A DNA stretch of 64,000 nucleotides from Pseudomonas sp. TNT3 (GTDB lineage: Bacteria; Pseudomonadota; Gammaproteobacteria; Pseudomonadales; Pseudomonadaceae). This document shows positions 43,878-53,672 of this stretch, one piece after another. The notes under the pieces were generated by a model. That model saw only the letters and a list, made by a program, of their open reading frames with translations. It made no database searches and was not told where the DNA came from. The translations under genes and the position numbers were made by a program. The DNA is taken from assembly GCF_010095445.2 (NCBI RefSeq), contig NZ_WFGV02000004.1:62001-126000 (forward strand). Reading direction: 5' to 3'. How positions within the stretch are numbered: position 1 is the first letter of the stretch; each line of letters opens with the position of its first letter.

Positions 43878-45800
43878 ATGCGCGCCTACACGCAACTACA
43901 GCAGCAATTGCTCACGCACTGGAGTGAGGCCCTCGAAACAGAAGCGTTTCAGGGCCATCGCATTACGCTCGTTCATCTGATCAAAGCGCTGGAACCCGCC
44001 ACTCAACGGAGCTTTCAGCGCCTGATGCAGGCGTTGTTTCGAGAGAAACTGATCAACCCTGATATTTGCACTTACGACGATGTCGGTCGTTGCTGGTTGC
44101 CCATTGGAGATGACGCGCACCTTTGCTTTGATCATTTGACCGGTGCAGGAATGGACAGCTGGGACCTGCGCGGCAGTGTCACCCTTTTCCCTGCCGGTCA
44201 TTTGCCCCACAAAATCCTGACGCCCGGCGAACTGCTCGCGCAGCTCAGTATTCACTTCTCCCCCGCCCCCTGCGCCAACGTACTCGAACGCCTGTCCACG
44301 GAACTGGAGGACAGCCTGCGCAATGACACCCTATGCCTGGCGTTTCACCACAAATGGACTGAGCGTTTAAGAGAGGAAATTGACACCGAACACGACGGCA
44401 ATTTTTTGGGCTGGCTTAAAGCCGGCCTAGCTTCAGAGATTCCGACGTTACTGCTCGAGCAATGGGGCACGCTTGGCCATCCCTGGCATCCGAACTACAA
44501 AACCAAGCTGGGCTTGAGCGCCACGCAGGTCATTGCACTGTCCCCGGAATTCGACGCGAGTGTTGCGATTGTCCTTTGCGCGTTACACCGGGGGGCCGCC
44601 CATGTCGAAGCACTGGACGGTACTCCCGATTATCGGGAGTGGTGGCACGCTCACTTCCCCCAGGCCTGCGAGCAACTCCATCAACATCTGGAGCAAATGG
44701 GGCTCAAGTCCGAGGACTACCTCCCCTTGCCCGCTCATCCCTGGCAGGCGCAAGAGGAACTGCCCCACACCTTCGCGGAGGCACTCGCCGATAACCTGTT
44801 GGTAATCACCGACATCGTTGCGTTCATTGCCCACCCGACCATGTCCTTTCGCACGGTATTACCGGAGGCGAGCCAAACAGCGCCGATGGTCAAATTACCG
44901 GTGTCATTACGCCTGACCAGCGTGCAGCGCACCGTCTCTGCGCGTTCGGCCAGGATGGGCCCACGCATCAGCCAATTGCTTCTGCACATTCTGGATCTGG
45001 AGCCAGATATACGCCGCAAGCTGAACATCGTCCCGGAGCGAATCGGTGTTCATTACTCACCTCAGCCAGCCGATGACGAACGTTCCCGACATCTGGCCGT
45101 GGTGTACCGCGACAACCCGCATACCTTGATTCAAACCGGTGAATTGGCGGTTCCGGTCGGTAGTCTGTTCGCCGTCGATGAGTTCGAACGACCGCTGTTG
45201 CGTGACTGGGTCCAACTGGCTCAGGGCAGTGACGACAGCGAGGCAATGCTTGCGTTCTTCAATGACTACGTGTCGATTGCCGTACCGGGGTTGCTGGGTA
45301 TGTACCTCCTGTACGGCATAGCGTTCGAAGCGCACCAGCAAAACAGCTTCATGGTGATGGGCGCTGACGGACAGTTGAGCCGACTGCTGCTGCGCGACTT
45401 TGGCGATGTTCGTATCCATCGCCAGACGCTGCACGCAAAGGGTATCGACCTGCTGTTGCATGCCCCGAAAATGACCCTCTACGACGACCCCGGCTTTGTC
45501 CGCGAAAAACTTCTGCACACCACCTTCATGTGCCACCTGGGCGAGCTGGCGTTGCTGTGCGCCCGACACTGGAACGTGCCTGAACGGCTGCTTTGGGAGC
45601 GGATGGCCACTCACGTTACCCATTGCTTCGATACCTTGCGCGAGCACATTGAACCTCAGCGTTGGGAAACCGAGCGCCTCGCCTTGCTGGAACAGGATTG
45701 GCCAGCCAAATCGTTTATGCGCATGCGTTTGCTCGACTGTCACACCGATATCGTCGGGCGCTTGAACAATCCATTGCGATCAAGCACACATGCGTGCTGA
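43878..45800 (+). CDS. NIS siderophore synthetase (IucA/IucC family)
   Basis: 640 residues from the ATG at 43878 with AAGGAG 9 bases upstream. The NIS active-site motifs are intact: GHPWHPNYK (200-208), HPTMSFRT with S-x-R-T at 323-326, Lys339 and the Arg residues of KLPVSLRLTSVQRT, EAHQQN (484-489) and LRDFGD (R506, D507, D510). NIS synthetases adenylate a carboxylate, usually citrate, and join it to an amine or alcohol. It is the only siderophore-building enzyme here; it overlaps the MFS gene by 11 bases. Single-synthetase systems such as FslA of Francisella and LbtA of Legionella make rhizoferrin-type products. Confidence 0.92.
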   Translation: MRAYTQLQQQLLTHWSEALETEAFQGHRITLVHLIKALEPATQRSFQRLMQALFREKLINPDICTYDDVGRCWLPIGDDAHLCFDHLTGAGMDSWDLRGSVTLFPAGHLPHKILTPGELLAQLSIHFSPAPCANVLERLSTELEDSLRNDTLCLAFHHKWTERLREEIDTEHDGNFLGWLKAGLASEIPTLLLEQWGTLGHPWHPNYKTKLGLSATQVIALSPEFDASVAIVLCALHRGAAHVEALDGTPDYREWWHAHFPQACEQLHQHLEQMGLKSEDYLPLPAHPWQAQEELPHTFAEALADNLLVITDIVAFIAHPTMSFRTVLPEASQTAPMVKLPVSLRLTSVQRTVSARSARMGPRISQLLLHILDLEPDIRRKLNIVPERIGVHYSPQPADDERSRHLAVVYRDNPHTLIQTGELAVPVGSLFAVDEFERPLLRDWVQLAQGSDDSEAMLAFFNDYVSIAVPGLLGMYLLYGIAFEAHQQNSFMVMGADGQLSRLLLRDFGDVRIHRQTLHAKGIDLLLHAPKMTLYDDPGFVREKLLHTTFMCHLGELALLCARHWNVPERLLWERMATHVTHCFDTLREHIEPQRWETERLALLEQDWPAKSFMRMRLLDCHTDIVGRLNNPLRSSTHAC

Positions 45801-46947
45801 CGGGCGGGCGCTGCCACTGCTGATCAGCATCCAGTTCTTTTCCATGGGCGCCATGGAAATGAGCGGCCCGTTCTGGCCCTTGCAGATCCAGCACCTACTC
45901 GGGCCAGAGGATGTCGGCTACACCTCGTTGTTATCAACACTGGTCTACGCCGGCCCGATGCTCGCAGCCATGGTGATGACGCCCGTGTGGGGCCGATTGG
46001 GAGATCGTACCGGGCACAAGGCGATGATCATCCGCGCACTGCTGGCACTCGCGCTATGCCAAGGCCTGGCGGCCGTTATCGTCGATCCATTGTGGCTGGT
46101 AGGCCTACGCGTGGTGCAAGGCGCGCTGGCCGGTTTTCTCGCCGCCGCCCAAGCCTATGCACTGGCTTTCTGCGACGGGTACAGACGCGGTCACACCCTT
46201 GCCCGCTTGCAGTCAGCGACGGCTGTCGGTTCGTTAATCGGCCCCATTGCAGGCGGATGGTTGATGGACGTCTCGGGGTTTGCCCTTCTCTGCTATGGCG
46301 CGACAGTGGTGTGCCTCGTTTGCGTCGCGGGCAGCCTTCTCCTGCCTGCCGACACGACTCGCAGGGCGCGTGAAAAACCCGTTGCGTCAATGCCTCTGCC
46401 CAAAGGCTGGCTCGTCTCAATGCTGCTGGTGATCGTACTGATCCAGGCCGCGAAGACGATTCCTCAGCCGTTTTACGCCCTGTATGTCGCCAACATTTTA
46501 CAAGCACCCAATTGGCTGATCGGGGCCACTTACGCGGCAAGCGCCGCGACCCTTGCGCTGTCCGCACCGATGTGGGGGCGCTTGTTCGATCGTTGGGCGC
46601 CGGCTCAAACCTTGCGCGTTATCGAAGGTGTGGCCTGGCTGTGCGCCCTGACGCTCGCCGCGACAGCATTGGCTAACGAATGGATGGGTTTTCTCGTCAG
46701 TCGGCTCATCTGGGGCATCTGGCAAGGCGCCCTGCTTCCCGTCGCTTATGCATTGATCGCCTGCACCGTCACCCCAAATCAACTCGGTTTCGCCTTGGGC
46801 CTTGGCAACAGCGCGGCAAAAGCCGGTGCCTTGCTAGGCGTTGTTGTCGGCGGCGTCGGCATGGGTGTGATCGGTCTGGCTCACAGTTTCTGGCTGGTGG
46901 CGGTGGCTTACGCACTGGCTGCTCTCGGGATTCGCTGGATTCGTTAG
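45790..46947 (+). CDS. MFS transporter, putative siderophore exporter
   Basis: 385 residues with twelve predicted helices; GRLGDRTGHKAMIIRALLAL is the loop 2-3 signature of drug:H+ antiporter-like MFS proteins. Its ATG lies inside the end of the NIS synthetase gene. MFS exporters next to NIS genes normally secrete the siderophore; a role in import of the ferric complex across the inner membrane is an alternative, because no ABC importer is present. Confidence 0.88.
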   Translation: MRADGRALPLLISIQFFSMGAMEMSGPFWPLQIQHLLGPEDVGYTSLLSTLVYAGPMLAAMVMTPVWGRLGDRTGHKAMIIRALLALALCQGLAAVIVDPLWLVGLRVVQGALAGFLAAAQAYALAFCDGYRRGHTLARLQSATAVGSLIGPIAGGWLMDVSGFALLCYGATVVCLVCVAGSLLLPADTTRRAREKPVASMPLPKGWLVSMLLVIVLIQAAKTIPQPFYALYVANILQAPNWLIGATYAASAATLALSAPMWGRLFDRWAPAQTLRVIEGVAWLCALTLAATALANEWMGFLVSRLIWGIWQGALLPVAYALIACTVTPNQLGFALGLGNSAAKAGALLGVVVGGVGMGVIGLAHSFWLVAVAYALAALGIRWIR

Positions 46948-47010
46948 CTCGCCTCAGCACCCGGCATCAAAACGCTTTCTACCACTTCAATCATAAAAAA
47001 AGACCACAAC

Positions 47011-49122
47011 ATGACCCAATCCAGACTGTCGTACCTCATTCCCCTGCTCGGCGCTTTCAGCCCCTCCAGCCTCGCCGAGGAGATCGAGCAGCCGCCCGGC
47101 ACCCTGGACCTCCAGGCCACCGTAGTTTCCGCTACACGCAACGAAGTGAGCATTGCCTCGATTCCTGGCTCCGTTCAGGTCATCGATGAACAGCAGGTCC
47201 GCGAGCAGAGCGGCGCAGGTCGTCGGGTCTCCGACATTCTCGGGCAACTGGTTCCCGGCCTTGCACCTTCCAGCGGCGGAATGAGCAACTTTGGGCAGAC
47301 CCTGCGCGGGCGCAACATGCTGGTGCTGATCGATGGCGTGTCACAGAACGCCACGCGCGATAATTTTCGTCAGCTCAACAGCATTGCGCCGGCGAGCATC
47401 GAACGCATCGAAGTGATCTCCGGCGCCAGCAGCGTCTACGGTGCCGGTGCCTCAGGCGGCATCATCAACATCATCACCAAGCGTAATCAGGGTCAGGACA
47501 TCGCCTATAGCAGCAAGTTGGGCCTGACCAGCGGCAACCACTTCAATGCAAAAGGCTTGGCCTATGAAGTCTTCCAGAGCGCGACCGGGCGCAGGGATGC
47601 GCTGGACTGGTACGTGTCCGCCGACCTGACCCAGCGCAACGACCAATACGACGGCAGCGGCAAGCGTATCCCTCAGGACACGTCCCAGGGCAGCAACATG
47701 GACACCGAAACCTATGACCTGCAAGGTCGATTCGGGTATGAGCTGGATGCTGACAAGAAACTCAGCCTGTCTCTGCAGAACTACAAGGACCAACAAGACA
47801 CCGACTACACCAAGGATCCGAAAAACCGGCAGCAAGCCGTGGCGGTCAAAGGGTTGAAACTGGGCGACCAGCCTTACACCCATAATCAGGCGGTCAACCT
47901 CAATTACACCGACAAGGACTTCTACAGCCAGGGTCTGCAACTGGAAAGCTACTGGCGCAAGGCCGACGCGCTGTTTTTTCCGGACCTGTCGCGGGGCAAG
48001 GCCGGCATCGCCGACAACAACAGCGTGCAGGATGTCTACGGCCTGCGTGCAGCCATTGATTCGGCGCTTCCAGCCATTGGCAATGCCACGGGTAATCTGG
48101 TGTGGGGCGCCGACTACGATCACGAACGCTCCCGACAGCGTGGCGACCAGTACACCCTCAATGGTTTGACCTACACAAAAACCGGCACGACCTACGAAAT
48201 GGGACCTGACATCGAAACCACCACCAAAGCGCTTTTCGGGCAGATGTCATGGGAAATCGGTGATTGGACGTTGCGTGGCGGTATTCGCCGTGAATGGATC
48301 AAAAGCGAGGTCGCCGACAGTATTGCTTACGGTGAAATCGTTCAAACCGGTGTACGCGCGACGTTGCCGGGCGACACCCTCCAGTACAGCGCCACGCTGT
48401 ATAACCTGGGTGCGGTCTACCACCTGAGCGAAAACCAGGACATTTTCGTCAACTACAGCCAGGGTTTTTCGCTGCCGGACATCCAGCGTTTCATGCGTGA
48501 TGTCAGGAGCACTTTCAACATCCAGAGCCTCAATGCGCAGGCTATCAAGGTCGACAGTTACGAGCTGGGCTGGCGTGGCAACTGGAGCCAGTGGCAAGCC
48601 GATGTCACGGCGTATGAAAACACGTCGGATGTGACCCAGTTCTACGATGCCAATGATCGCGTGTTGCGTCTGATCAATCAGAAAGAGCGGGTTCGAGGTA
48701 TCGAAAGCAGCCTGACGTATCGTGTCACCGATGACTGGTCGCTCGGCGGCACCTACGCCTGGGCCAAAGGGGAAACCGAACAGAACGGCAAATGGATCGA
48801 CCTGCCGGCCACCCGTATTTCACCCGCTAAAACTACGTTGTTTGCCGGCTACGCCAGGGATGATTACGCCCTGCGTCTGCAAGGCATGCGCCTGGCCAAC
48901 TACGATGCCGCCGCCAAGGACAACAACGGGCGAGATATCAATGGCTATACGCTGGTGGATTTACTCGGTTCGGTGCACTTGCCGGTCGGGCGTATTGAAG
49001 GCGGGGTGTACAACCTGACTGACCGCACGTACAAAAATCTGTTTGCTCAAGCCAACGCGCGAGCGCCTTACGCGAACGCTCAAGGCCGGACGCTGAGCGT
49101 GAGTTATTCGGTAGATTGGTGA
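47011..49122 (+). CDS. TonB-dependent siderophore receptor
   Basis: 703 residues. Short signal peptide (MTQSRLSYLIPLLGAFSPSS, cleavage near residue 22), TonB-box-like ATVVSAT at about 36-42, plug domain about 50-160 (VIDEQQVREQ, LRGRNMLVLIDGV, IERIEVISGASSVYGAGASGG), a 22-strand barrel, and C-terminal SVSYSVDW with a terminal Trp. It should take up the ferric form of the locus product. It lacks the N-terminal signalling domain of FecA-type receptors, so no sigma/anti-sigma loop is expected. Start 63 bases after the MFS stop. Confidence 0.93.
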   Translation: MTQSRLSYLIPLLGAFSPSSLAEEIEQPPGTLDLQATVVSATRNEVSIASIPGSVQVIDEQQVREQSGAGRRVSDILGQLVPGLAPSSGGMSNFGQTLRGRNMLVLIDGVSQNATRDNFRQLNSIAPASIERIEVISGASSVYGAGASGGIINIITKRNQGQDIAYSSKLGLTSGNHFNAKGLAYEVFQSATGRRDALDWYVSADLTQRNDQYDGSGKRIPQDTSQGSNMDTETYDLQGRFGYELDADKKLSLSLQNYKDQQDTDYTKDPKNRQQAVAVKGLKLGDQPYTHNQAVNLNYTDKDFYSQGLQLESYWRKADALFFPDLSRGKAGIADNNSVQDVYGLRAAIDSALPAIGNATGNLVWGADYDHERSRQRGDQYTLNGLTYTKTGTTYEMGPDIETTTKALFGQMSWEIGDWTLRGGIRREWIKSEVADSIAYGEIVQTGVRATLPGDTLQYSATLYNLGAVYHLSENQDIFVNYSQGFSLPDIQRFMRDVRSTFNIQSLNAQAIKVDSYELGWRGNWSQWQADVTAYENTSDVTQFYDANDRVLRLINQKERVRGIESSLTYRVTDDWSLGGTYAWAKGETEQNGKWIDLPATRISPAKTTLFAGYARDDYALRLQGMRLANYDAAAKDNNGRDINGYTLVDLLGSVHLPVGRIEGGVYNLTDRTYKNLFAQANARAPYANAQGRTLSVSYSVDW

Positions 49123-49162
49123 AAGTTAAGCAGGCATGCCGATCAGTCAAGCCTCACGACAA

Positions 49163-49299
49163 CCTGTAGCAGCTGGCGAAGCCTGCGTTGGGGCGCGAAG
49201 CGGACCTGATTTTCAAACCGGTATCACGGTGCCTGGACAGCGACTGCTTCGGTCGAGCGCGACCCCGGAGCAAACGCAGGCTGCGCCAGCTGCTACAGG
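49163..49299. repeat. REP-type inverted repeat pair (TGTAGCAGCTGGCG family)
   Basis: Arms CCTGTAGCAGCTGGCGAAGC and the complement ending CAGCTGCTACAGG, 3' of the receptor gene and between convergent genes; a fourth REP family. Confidence 0.85.
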
Positions 49300-49326
49300 G
49301 ATTTGGGTGTATCTGGTGCAGTCTAG

Positions 49327-49869
49327 TTACAACCCCCGCACATCCCGATCTTCAATCGGCCGGCTCTGGCGCAGACGCTTGCCGCCCAACACCACCCAGT
49401 CGATCAGGCGGAACAGGCATTCGATTCCGAACGACAGCAGCAAGGCGCCGCTCATGCCCCAGATCATCGCTTCCGGGGTCAGCAGAATCTGGTAGCTGTA
49501 GCCATTCCAGGTTTCCTTGCGGATATCCGGGTCGGCGGCCAGGGCCACTTGCAGGACGCGGATGTACCACGGGCCCTGCATGGCCTGAAACTGTTTATCG
49601 AGGGCGATCTGGCGGGTGAGCAAGGTGCTCAGGCTGTCGGCGTCGCTGCGAAAAATAGGGTCTTCGCTGGCGCGGTAATGCGCGACCAGTGCCTGCATGT
49701 CGCCTTTGAAGAACTGATTGGCGGTGCCTTGAAAACCGCTCAAGCCGGTCTGCGCCTCAATCAGATGGGCTTCGACCCGCTTGGCGTAATCGCTGATAAA
49801 ACCCGGCACTTGCACGCCGATCAACAGGCCCGCCGCGAACAACACCAGTCGTACATAACTGAGCAACAT
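49327..49869 (-). CDS. DUF2937 family membrane protein
   Basis: 180 residues from the ATG at 49869 with AAGGA upstream; an upstream extension to 49908 lies within the amidotransferase gene end. Two hydrophobic segments, at the N-terminus (LVLFAAGLLIGVQVPGF) and near residue 140 (EAMIWGMSGALLLSFG), enclose a soluble part. Unknown function. It follows the amidotransferase gene closely. Confidence 0.78.
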   Translation of the reverse strand: MLLSYVRLVLFAAGLLIGVQVPGFISDYAKRVEAHLIEAQTGLSGFQGTANQFFKGDMQALVAHYRASEDPIFRSDADSLSTLLTRQIALDKQFQAMQGPWYIRVLQVALAADPDIRKETWNGYSYQILLTPEAMIWGMSGALLLSFGIECLFRLIDWVVLGGKRLRQSRPIEDRDVRGL

Positions 49870-49880
49870 CGGGACGGTCC

Positions 49881-50657
49881 TTATTCGGTCTTGCCCTGGC
49901 TGACGCATTCACCGCGTCGCCACAGGCTCCATTGGCCCGGTTCGTAACGGGTCCATGTTTCGTTTTCGGTCAAGGGTTCGGTGGCAATCACGGTCACCAC
50001 GTCGTTGGGCGTGGTTTCGGCCTGGAAGTCGACGATCACATCGACATCTTTCAAGCGCGCCGGGCCAAACGGTGCGCGGCGGGTAATCTGGGCAAGTTTG
50101 GTCGAGCAGTAACAAAACAGCCAGTCGCCATCACTGAGCAGGCAGTTGAAGACGCCTTTATTGCGATACTCGGCGCAGGCGGCGACCAGGTCGGGCAACA
50201 GTGCTTCGACGTCGACCGGTTCAGGAAAGGCGGCGCGCACACGGTTAAGCAAGTCACAGAACGCCGCTTCGCTGTCGGTATCGCCCACGGGACGGTAAAA
50301 GCTGGTGATCGGTTGAAAATCCGCCAGTTGGCCGTTGTGGGCGAAACACCAGTTGCGTCCCCACAGCTCGCGGACGAACGGGTGAGTATTGGACAGGCAG
50401 ACCTTGCCGACGTTGGCCTGGCGGATGTGCCCGATGACCACTTCGCTCTTGATCGGATAGCGCTGCACCAGATTCGCCACTTCAGACTCGCAGCTCGCTG
50501 CCGGATCCTGAAACAAGCGCAATCCGCGACCTTCATAGAACGCGATACCCCAACCGTCACGGTGCGGACCGGTACGCCCGCCGCGCTGCATCAGCCCGGT
50601 GAAGCTGAACACGATATCGGTCGGGACATTGGCGCTCATGCCCAATAACTCACACAT
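49881..50657 (-). CDS. Class II glutamine amidotransferase (YafJ-like)
   Basis: 258 residues with the N-terminal nucleophile Cys2 ([12 protein letters not shown]), the [13 protein letters not shown] glutamine-site segment, [15 protein letters not shown] and GDTDSEAAF motifs of Ntn-type amidotransferases. It has only the glutaminase domain. The acceptor reaction is unknown. It is preceded by a membrane protein gene and followed 11 bases later by the DUF2937 gene on the same strand. Confidence 0.88.
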   Translation of the reverse strand: MCELLGMSANVPTDIVFSFTGLMQRGGRTGPHRDGWGIAFYEGRGLRLFQDPAASCESEVANLVQRYPIKSEVVIGHIRQANVGKVCLSNTHPFVRELWGRNWCFAHNGQLADFQPITSFYRPVGDTDSEAAFCDLLNRVRAAFPEPVDVEALLPDLVAACAEYRNKGVFNCLLSDGDWLFCYCSTKLAQITRRAPFGPARLKDVDVIVDFQAETTPNDVVTVIATEPLTENETWTRYEPGQWSLWRRGECVSQGKTE

Positions 50658-50690
50658 GCTCGGTCTCTCGATGAAAAGCTGGGGCCAGTG

Positions 50691-51179
50691 TTACAAACGC
50701 GGTTCGACCCGCATACGCTGAGGGTTGCTCGGTACCGGTGGACGGCCGTATCGATCATCCCCGGCACCGCCGAACAGATGCTCGTCTTCAGGTTCTTCCG
50801 CCCGGGCAGCTTCTCGTGCAGCGGCGGCCTGTTCCTTGCGAGCGTTGGCGGCGCGCTCGATAGGGAAGCGGATAGCCACGAAGATGAGGTAGAGGGCGAA
50901 GGCGATCATCCCGTACATGAACAGGTCGGAAATCGCCCGCCAGGCGTTATTACCGACTTTGAACATCAGGTCGAGGGCGGTAATGGCGATCGCCGGTGCA
51001 ACTTTTTCCTTCACGGGATCAATAATGGTCGGGCTGAACAGCAACACGGCCACCAGCAGCCGCAGCGGCTCGCGTAGCCAGCGCCACATCCAGCGGGTCA
51101 GGCGCAACCACACCAACAGGCAGCCTATAGCGGCGAAGGCGTAGAGGCCCCAAGCGATCAGATAGTCGTTCTCGGTCAT
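50691..51179 (-). CDS. Inner-membrane protein of unknown function
   Basis: 162 residues from the ATG at 51179 (MTENDYLIAWGLYAFAAIGC); other in-frame ATGs upstream are possible and no Shine-Dalgarno decides. Helices at about 6-24, 38-56 and 88-106, then a charged Ala/Glu/Arg-rich tail (RKEQAAAAREAARAEEPEDE). I recognise no domain. Ends 33 bases before the amidotransferase start, so the three genes 51179-49327 may be one operon. Confidence 0.7.
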   Translation of the reverse strand: MTENDYLIAWGLYAFAAIGCLLVWLRLTRWMWRWLREPLRLLVAVLLFSPTIIDPVKEKVAPAIAITALDLMFKVGNNAWRAISDLFMYGMIAFALYLIFVAIRFPIERAANARKEQAAAAREAARAEEPEDEHLFGGAGDDRYGRPPVPSNPQRMRVEPRL

Positions 51180-51246
51180 GGTGTCCATGGCAAGGGAGGC
51201 AAAGAGGCGCTTATAGTAACGACTTTTCACCCATCAGGCTTGTCCA

Positions 51247-51275
51247 TGTAGGAGCACAGCTTGCTCGCGATGGCG
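51247..51275. repeat. Single REP half
   Basis: TGTAGGAGCACAGCTTGCTC plus GCGATGGCG, one degenerate REP arm without partner, in the divergent region before the oligopeptidase gene. Confidence 0.6.
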
Positions 51276-51368
51276 CCAGTCCAGTCGACATCGACTGTGG
51301 ATGCCAGCGCTGCAGGGCAGCAGACCTTCCTGCAGAAACCTATTCCGTACTTCGTTCGAGAGCCCTTC

Positions 51369-53423
51369 ATGCCCCTATCCGCCAACGTTTCCGATGCACC
51401 CCTAGCCCACAGGGCTGAAGGTTCCGACCCGTATGCCTGGTTGCAGGAGCGGGACACCGACGCGGTGCTCGACTACTTGAAGGCTGAGAACCGCTATCAG
51501 GAAGCGCAGACCGCCGATCAGGCCGGGCTGCGTGAAACCCTGTTCGAAGAAATCAAGGGCCGGATCCTCGAGACCGACCTGTCCCTGCCCTCCCCGTGGG
51601 GCCCGTATCTGTACTACACCCGCACCACCGCCGGCGACGAGTACGCGCGCCATTACCGCTGCCCGCGCCCGGCCGATGACGGCCTGCAGCTGGATGAAAG
51701 CCAGGAACAGCTGCTGCTGGACCCGAACGAACTGGCCAACGGCGGTTTCTTCTCTCTTGGGGCGTTCAGCATCAGCCCGGACCACCAGCGCCTGGCCTAC
51801 AGCATCGATTCCACGGGTGATGAGGTGTACACGCTGTTCGTGAAGGAACTGTCCAGCGGACGGGTCAGTGAACTGGAATTCCAGGACTGCGATGGCAGCA
51901 TGACCTGGGCCAACGACAGCCTGACGCTGTTTTTCGGCGAACTGGACGACACCCATCGCCCGCACAAGCTGTTCCGCTATCGACTGGATGGCACTGCGGC
52001 CGAAGAAGTGTTCCATGAGACGGACGGTCGATTCTTCCTCCATTGCTACCGCTCGAGTTCCGAGCTGCAATTGCTGCTGGCATTGGGCAGCAAGACCACC
52101 AGTGAAGTGTGGGTCCTCGACGCCGCGCAGCCCCAGCAAGCGTTCACCTGTGTTGCACCGCGCGTGGAAGATCATGAATACGATGTCGATCACGGCGCGC
52201 TCGACGGTGAATGGACCTGGTTCATTCGCACCAACCGCGACGGGATCAACTTCGCGCTGTATCGCGCCGTCGATACCGGCGTTGCGCCGACTGAGGCCGA
52301 TTGGCAGAAACTGATCCCGCACAGCGATACCACGATGATCGACGGCATGAGCCTCAACGCGGGGGCTTTGACCCTGAGCCTGCGCGAAGGCGGTTTGCCC
52401 ATCATCGAGGTGCACCCGCAAGACCTGCCAAGCTACCGCGTCAATCTGCCGGATGCGGCCTACAGCCTGCATGTACAGAACAGCCTGGAGTTCGTCAGCG
52501 AGCGCATCCGCCTGCGCTATGAAGCGTTGAACCGGCCGGCGCAAATCCGCCAGCTGGAATTGGCAAATGGCGAGCAGAAAGTCCTCAAGCAAACCCCGGT
52601 ACTGGGTCCGTTCGATGCCGATGCCTACGTCAGTCAGCGCCTATGGGCGACCGCGCCGGACGGGACGCAAGTGCCCATCAGCCTGGTGGTCAAACGCGAA
52701 GCACTGGGCAAACCGACACCGCTCTATCTCTATGGCTATGGTGCTTACGGCGAAAGTCTCGACCCTTGGTTCTCCCACGCACGCCTGAGCCTGCTGGATC
52801 GCGGCGTGGCGTTTGCGATTGCGCATGTGCGCGGCGGCGGTGAACTGGGTGAAGCCTGGTATCGCGCAGGCAAGCAGGAACACAAGCACAACACCTTCAG
52901 CGACTTCATCGCGTGTGCCGAACACTTGATCGCCAACGGCTACACCACCGCCCCGCAACTGGCGATCAGTGGCGGCAGCGCGGGTGGTTTGTTGATCGGT
53001 GCGGTGCTCAATCAGCGTCCGGATCTGTTCGGCGCGGCGATTGCTGAAGTGCCGTTCGTCGACGTGCTGAACACCATGCTCGACCCGGACCTGCCGCTGA
53101 CCGTCACCGAATACGACGAGTGGGGCAATCCCGAAGAACCGGAGGTGTACGAGCGAATCAAGGCTTACGCTCCGTATGAAAACGTCACTGCCCAAGCCTA
53201 CCCGGCGACACTGGTGATCGCCGGCTACAACGACAGCCGCGTGCAGTATTGGGAAGCGGCCAAATGGGTAGCCAAGCTGCGAGCGACCAAAACCGACACG
53301 AATCCGCTGTTGCTCAAGACCGAACTGGGCGCCGGGCATGGCGGGATGAGCGGTCGTTATCAGGGACTGCGTGACGTCGCGCTGGAATACGCATTTGTCT
53401 TCAAGGTGTTGGGGATTGCCTGA
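51369..53423 (+). CDS. ptrB: Oligopeptidase B (S9A family)
   Basis: 684 residues from the ATG at 51369; the frame is open upstream to 51261 but crosses a REP half and the Shine-Dalgarno GAGAG lies just before 51369. N-terminal beta-propeller and C-terminal alpha/beta hydrolase with Ser537 (ISGGSAGG), Asp622 (YNDSRV) and His657 (GAGHGG). It cleaves short peptides after Arg or Lys in the cytoplasm or periplasm. The gene is alone, followed by a nested REP. Confidence 0.93.
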   Translation: MPLSANVSDAPLAHRAEGSDPYAWLQERDTDAVLDYLKAENRYQEAQTADQAGLRETLFEEIKGRILETDLSLPSPWGPYLYYTRTTAGDEYARHYRCPRPADDGLQLDESQEQLLLDPNELANGGFFSLGAFSISPDHQRLAYSIDSTGDEVYTLFVKELSSGRVSELEFQDCDGSMTWANDSLTLFFGELDDTHRPHKLFRYRLDGTAAEEVFHETDGRFFLHCYRSSSELQLLLALGSKTTSEVWVLDAAQPQQAFTCVAPRVEDHEYDVDHGALDGEWTWFIRTNRDGINFALYRAVDTGVAPTEADWQKLIPHSDTTMIDGMSLNAGALTLSLREGGLPIIEVHPQDLPSYRVNLPDAAYSLHVQNSLEFVSERIRLRYEALNRPAQIRQLELANGEQKVLKQTPVLGPFDADAYVSQRLWATAPDGTQVPISLVVKREALGKPTPLYLYGYGAYGESLDPWFSHARLSLLDRGVAFAIAHVRGGGELGEAWYRAGKQEHKHNTFSDFIACAEHLIANGYTTAPQLAISGGSAGGLLIGAVLNQRPDLFGAAIAEVPFVDVLNTMLDPDLPLTVTEYDEWGNPEEPEVYERIKAYAPYENVTAQAYPATLVIAGYNDSRVQYWEAAKWVAKLRATKTDTNPLLLKTELGAGHGGMSGRYQGLRDVALEYAFVFKVLGIA

Positions 53424-53447
53424 GTAGCAGGCCCTGCCGGACGTACC

Positions 53448-53601
53448 CCTGTAGCAGCTGGCGCAGCCTGCGTCCCTGTGGCGAGGGGATTTATCCCCGT
53501 TCGGCTGCGCAGCAGTCGTATAGATTTTGGGGCCGCTGCGCGACCCAGCGGGGATAAATCCCCTCGCCACAGGTTCGCAGGCTTCGCCAGCTGCTACAGG
53601 G
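53448..53601. repeat. Nested REP: one family inserted inside another
   Basis: Outer arms CCTGTAGCAGCTGGCGCAGC and the complement ending GCTGCTACAGG (53448-53601) enclose a complete doublet of the CTGTGGCGAGGGGATTTATC family (53476-53573). Confidence 0.85.
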
Positions 53602-53672
53602 TTGTGGTATTCAGCATCATCGGTGTCGGCCAGGCCTGAACCCGCAATAAAACCCGATAAAGACACAACGAC

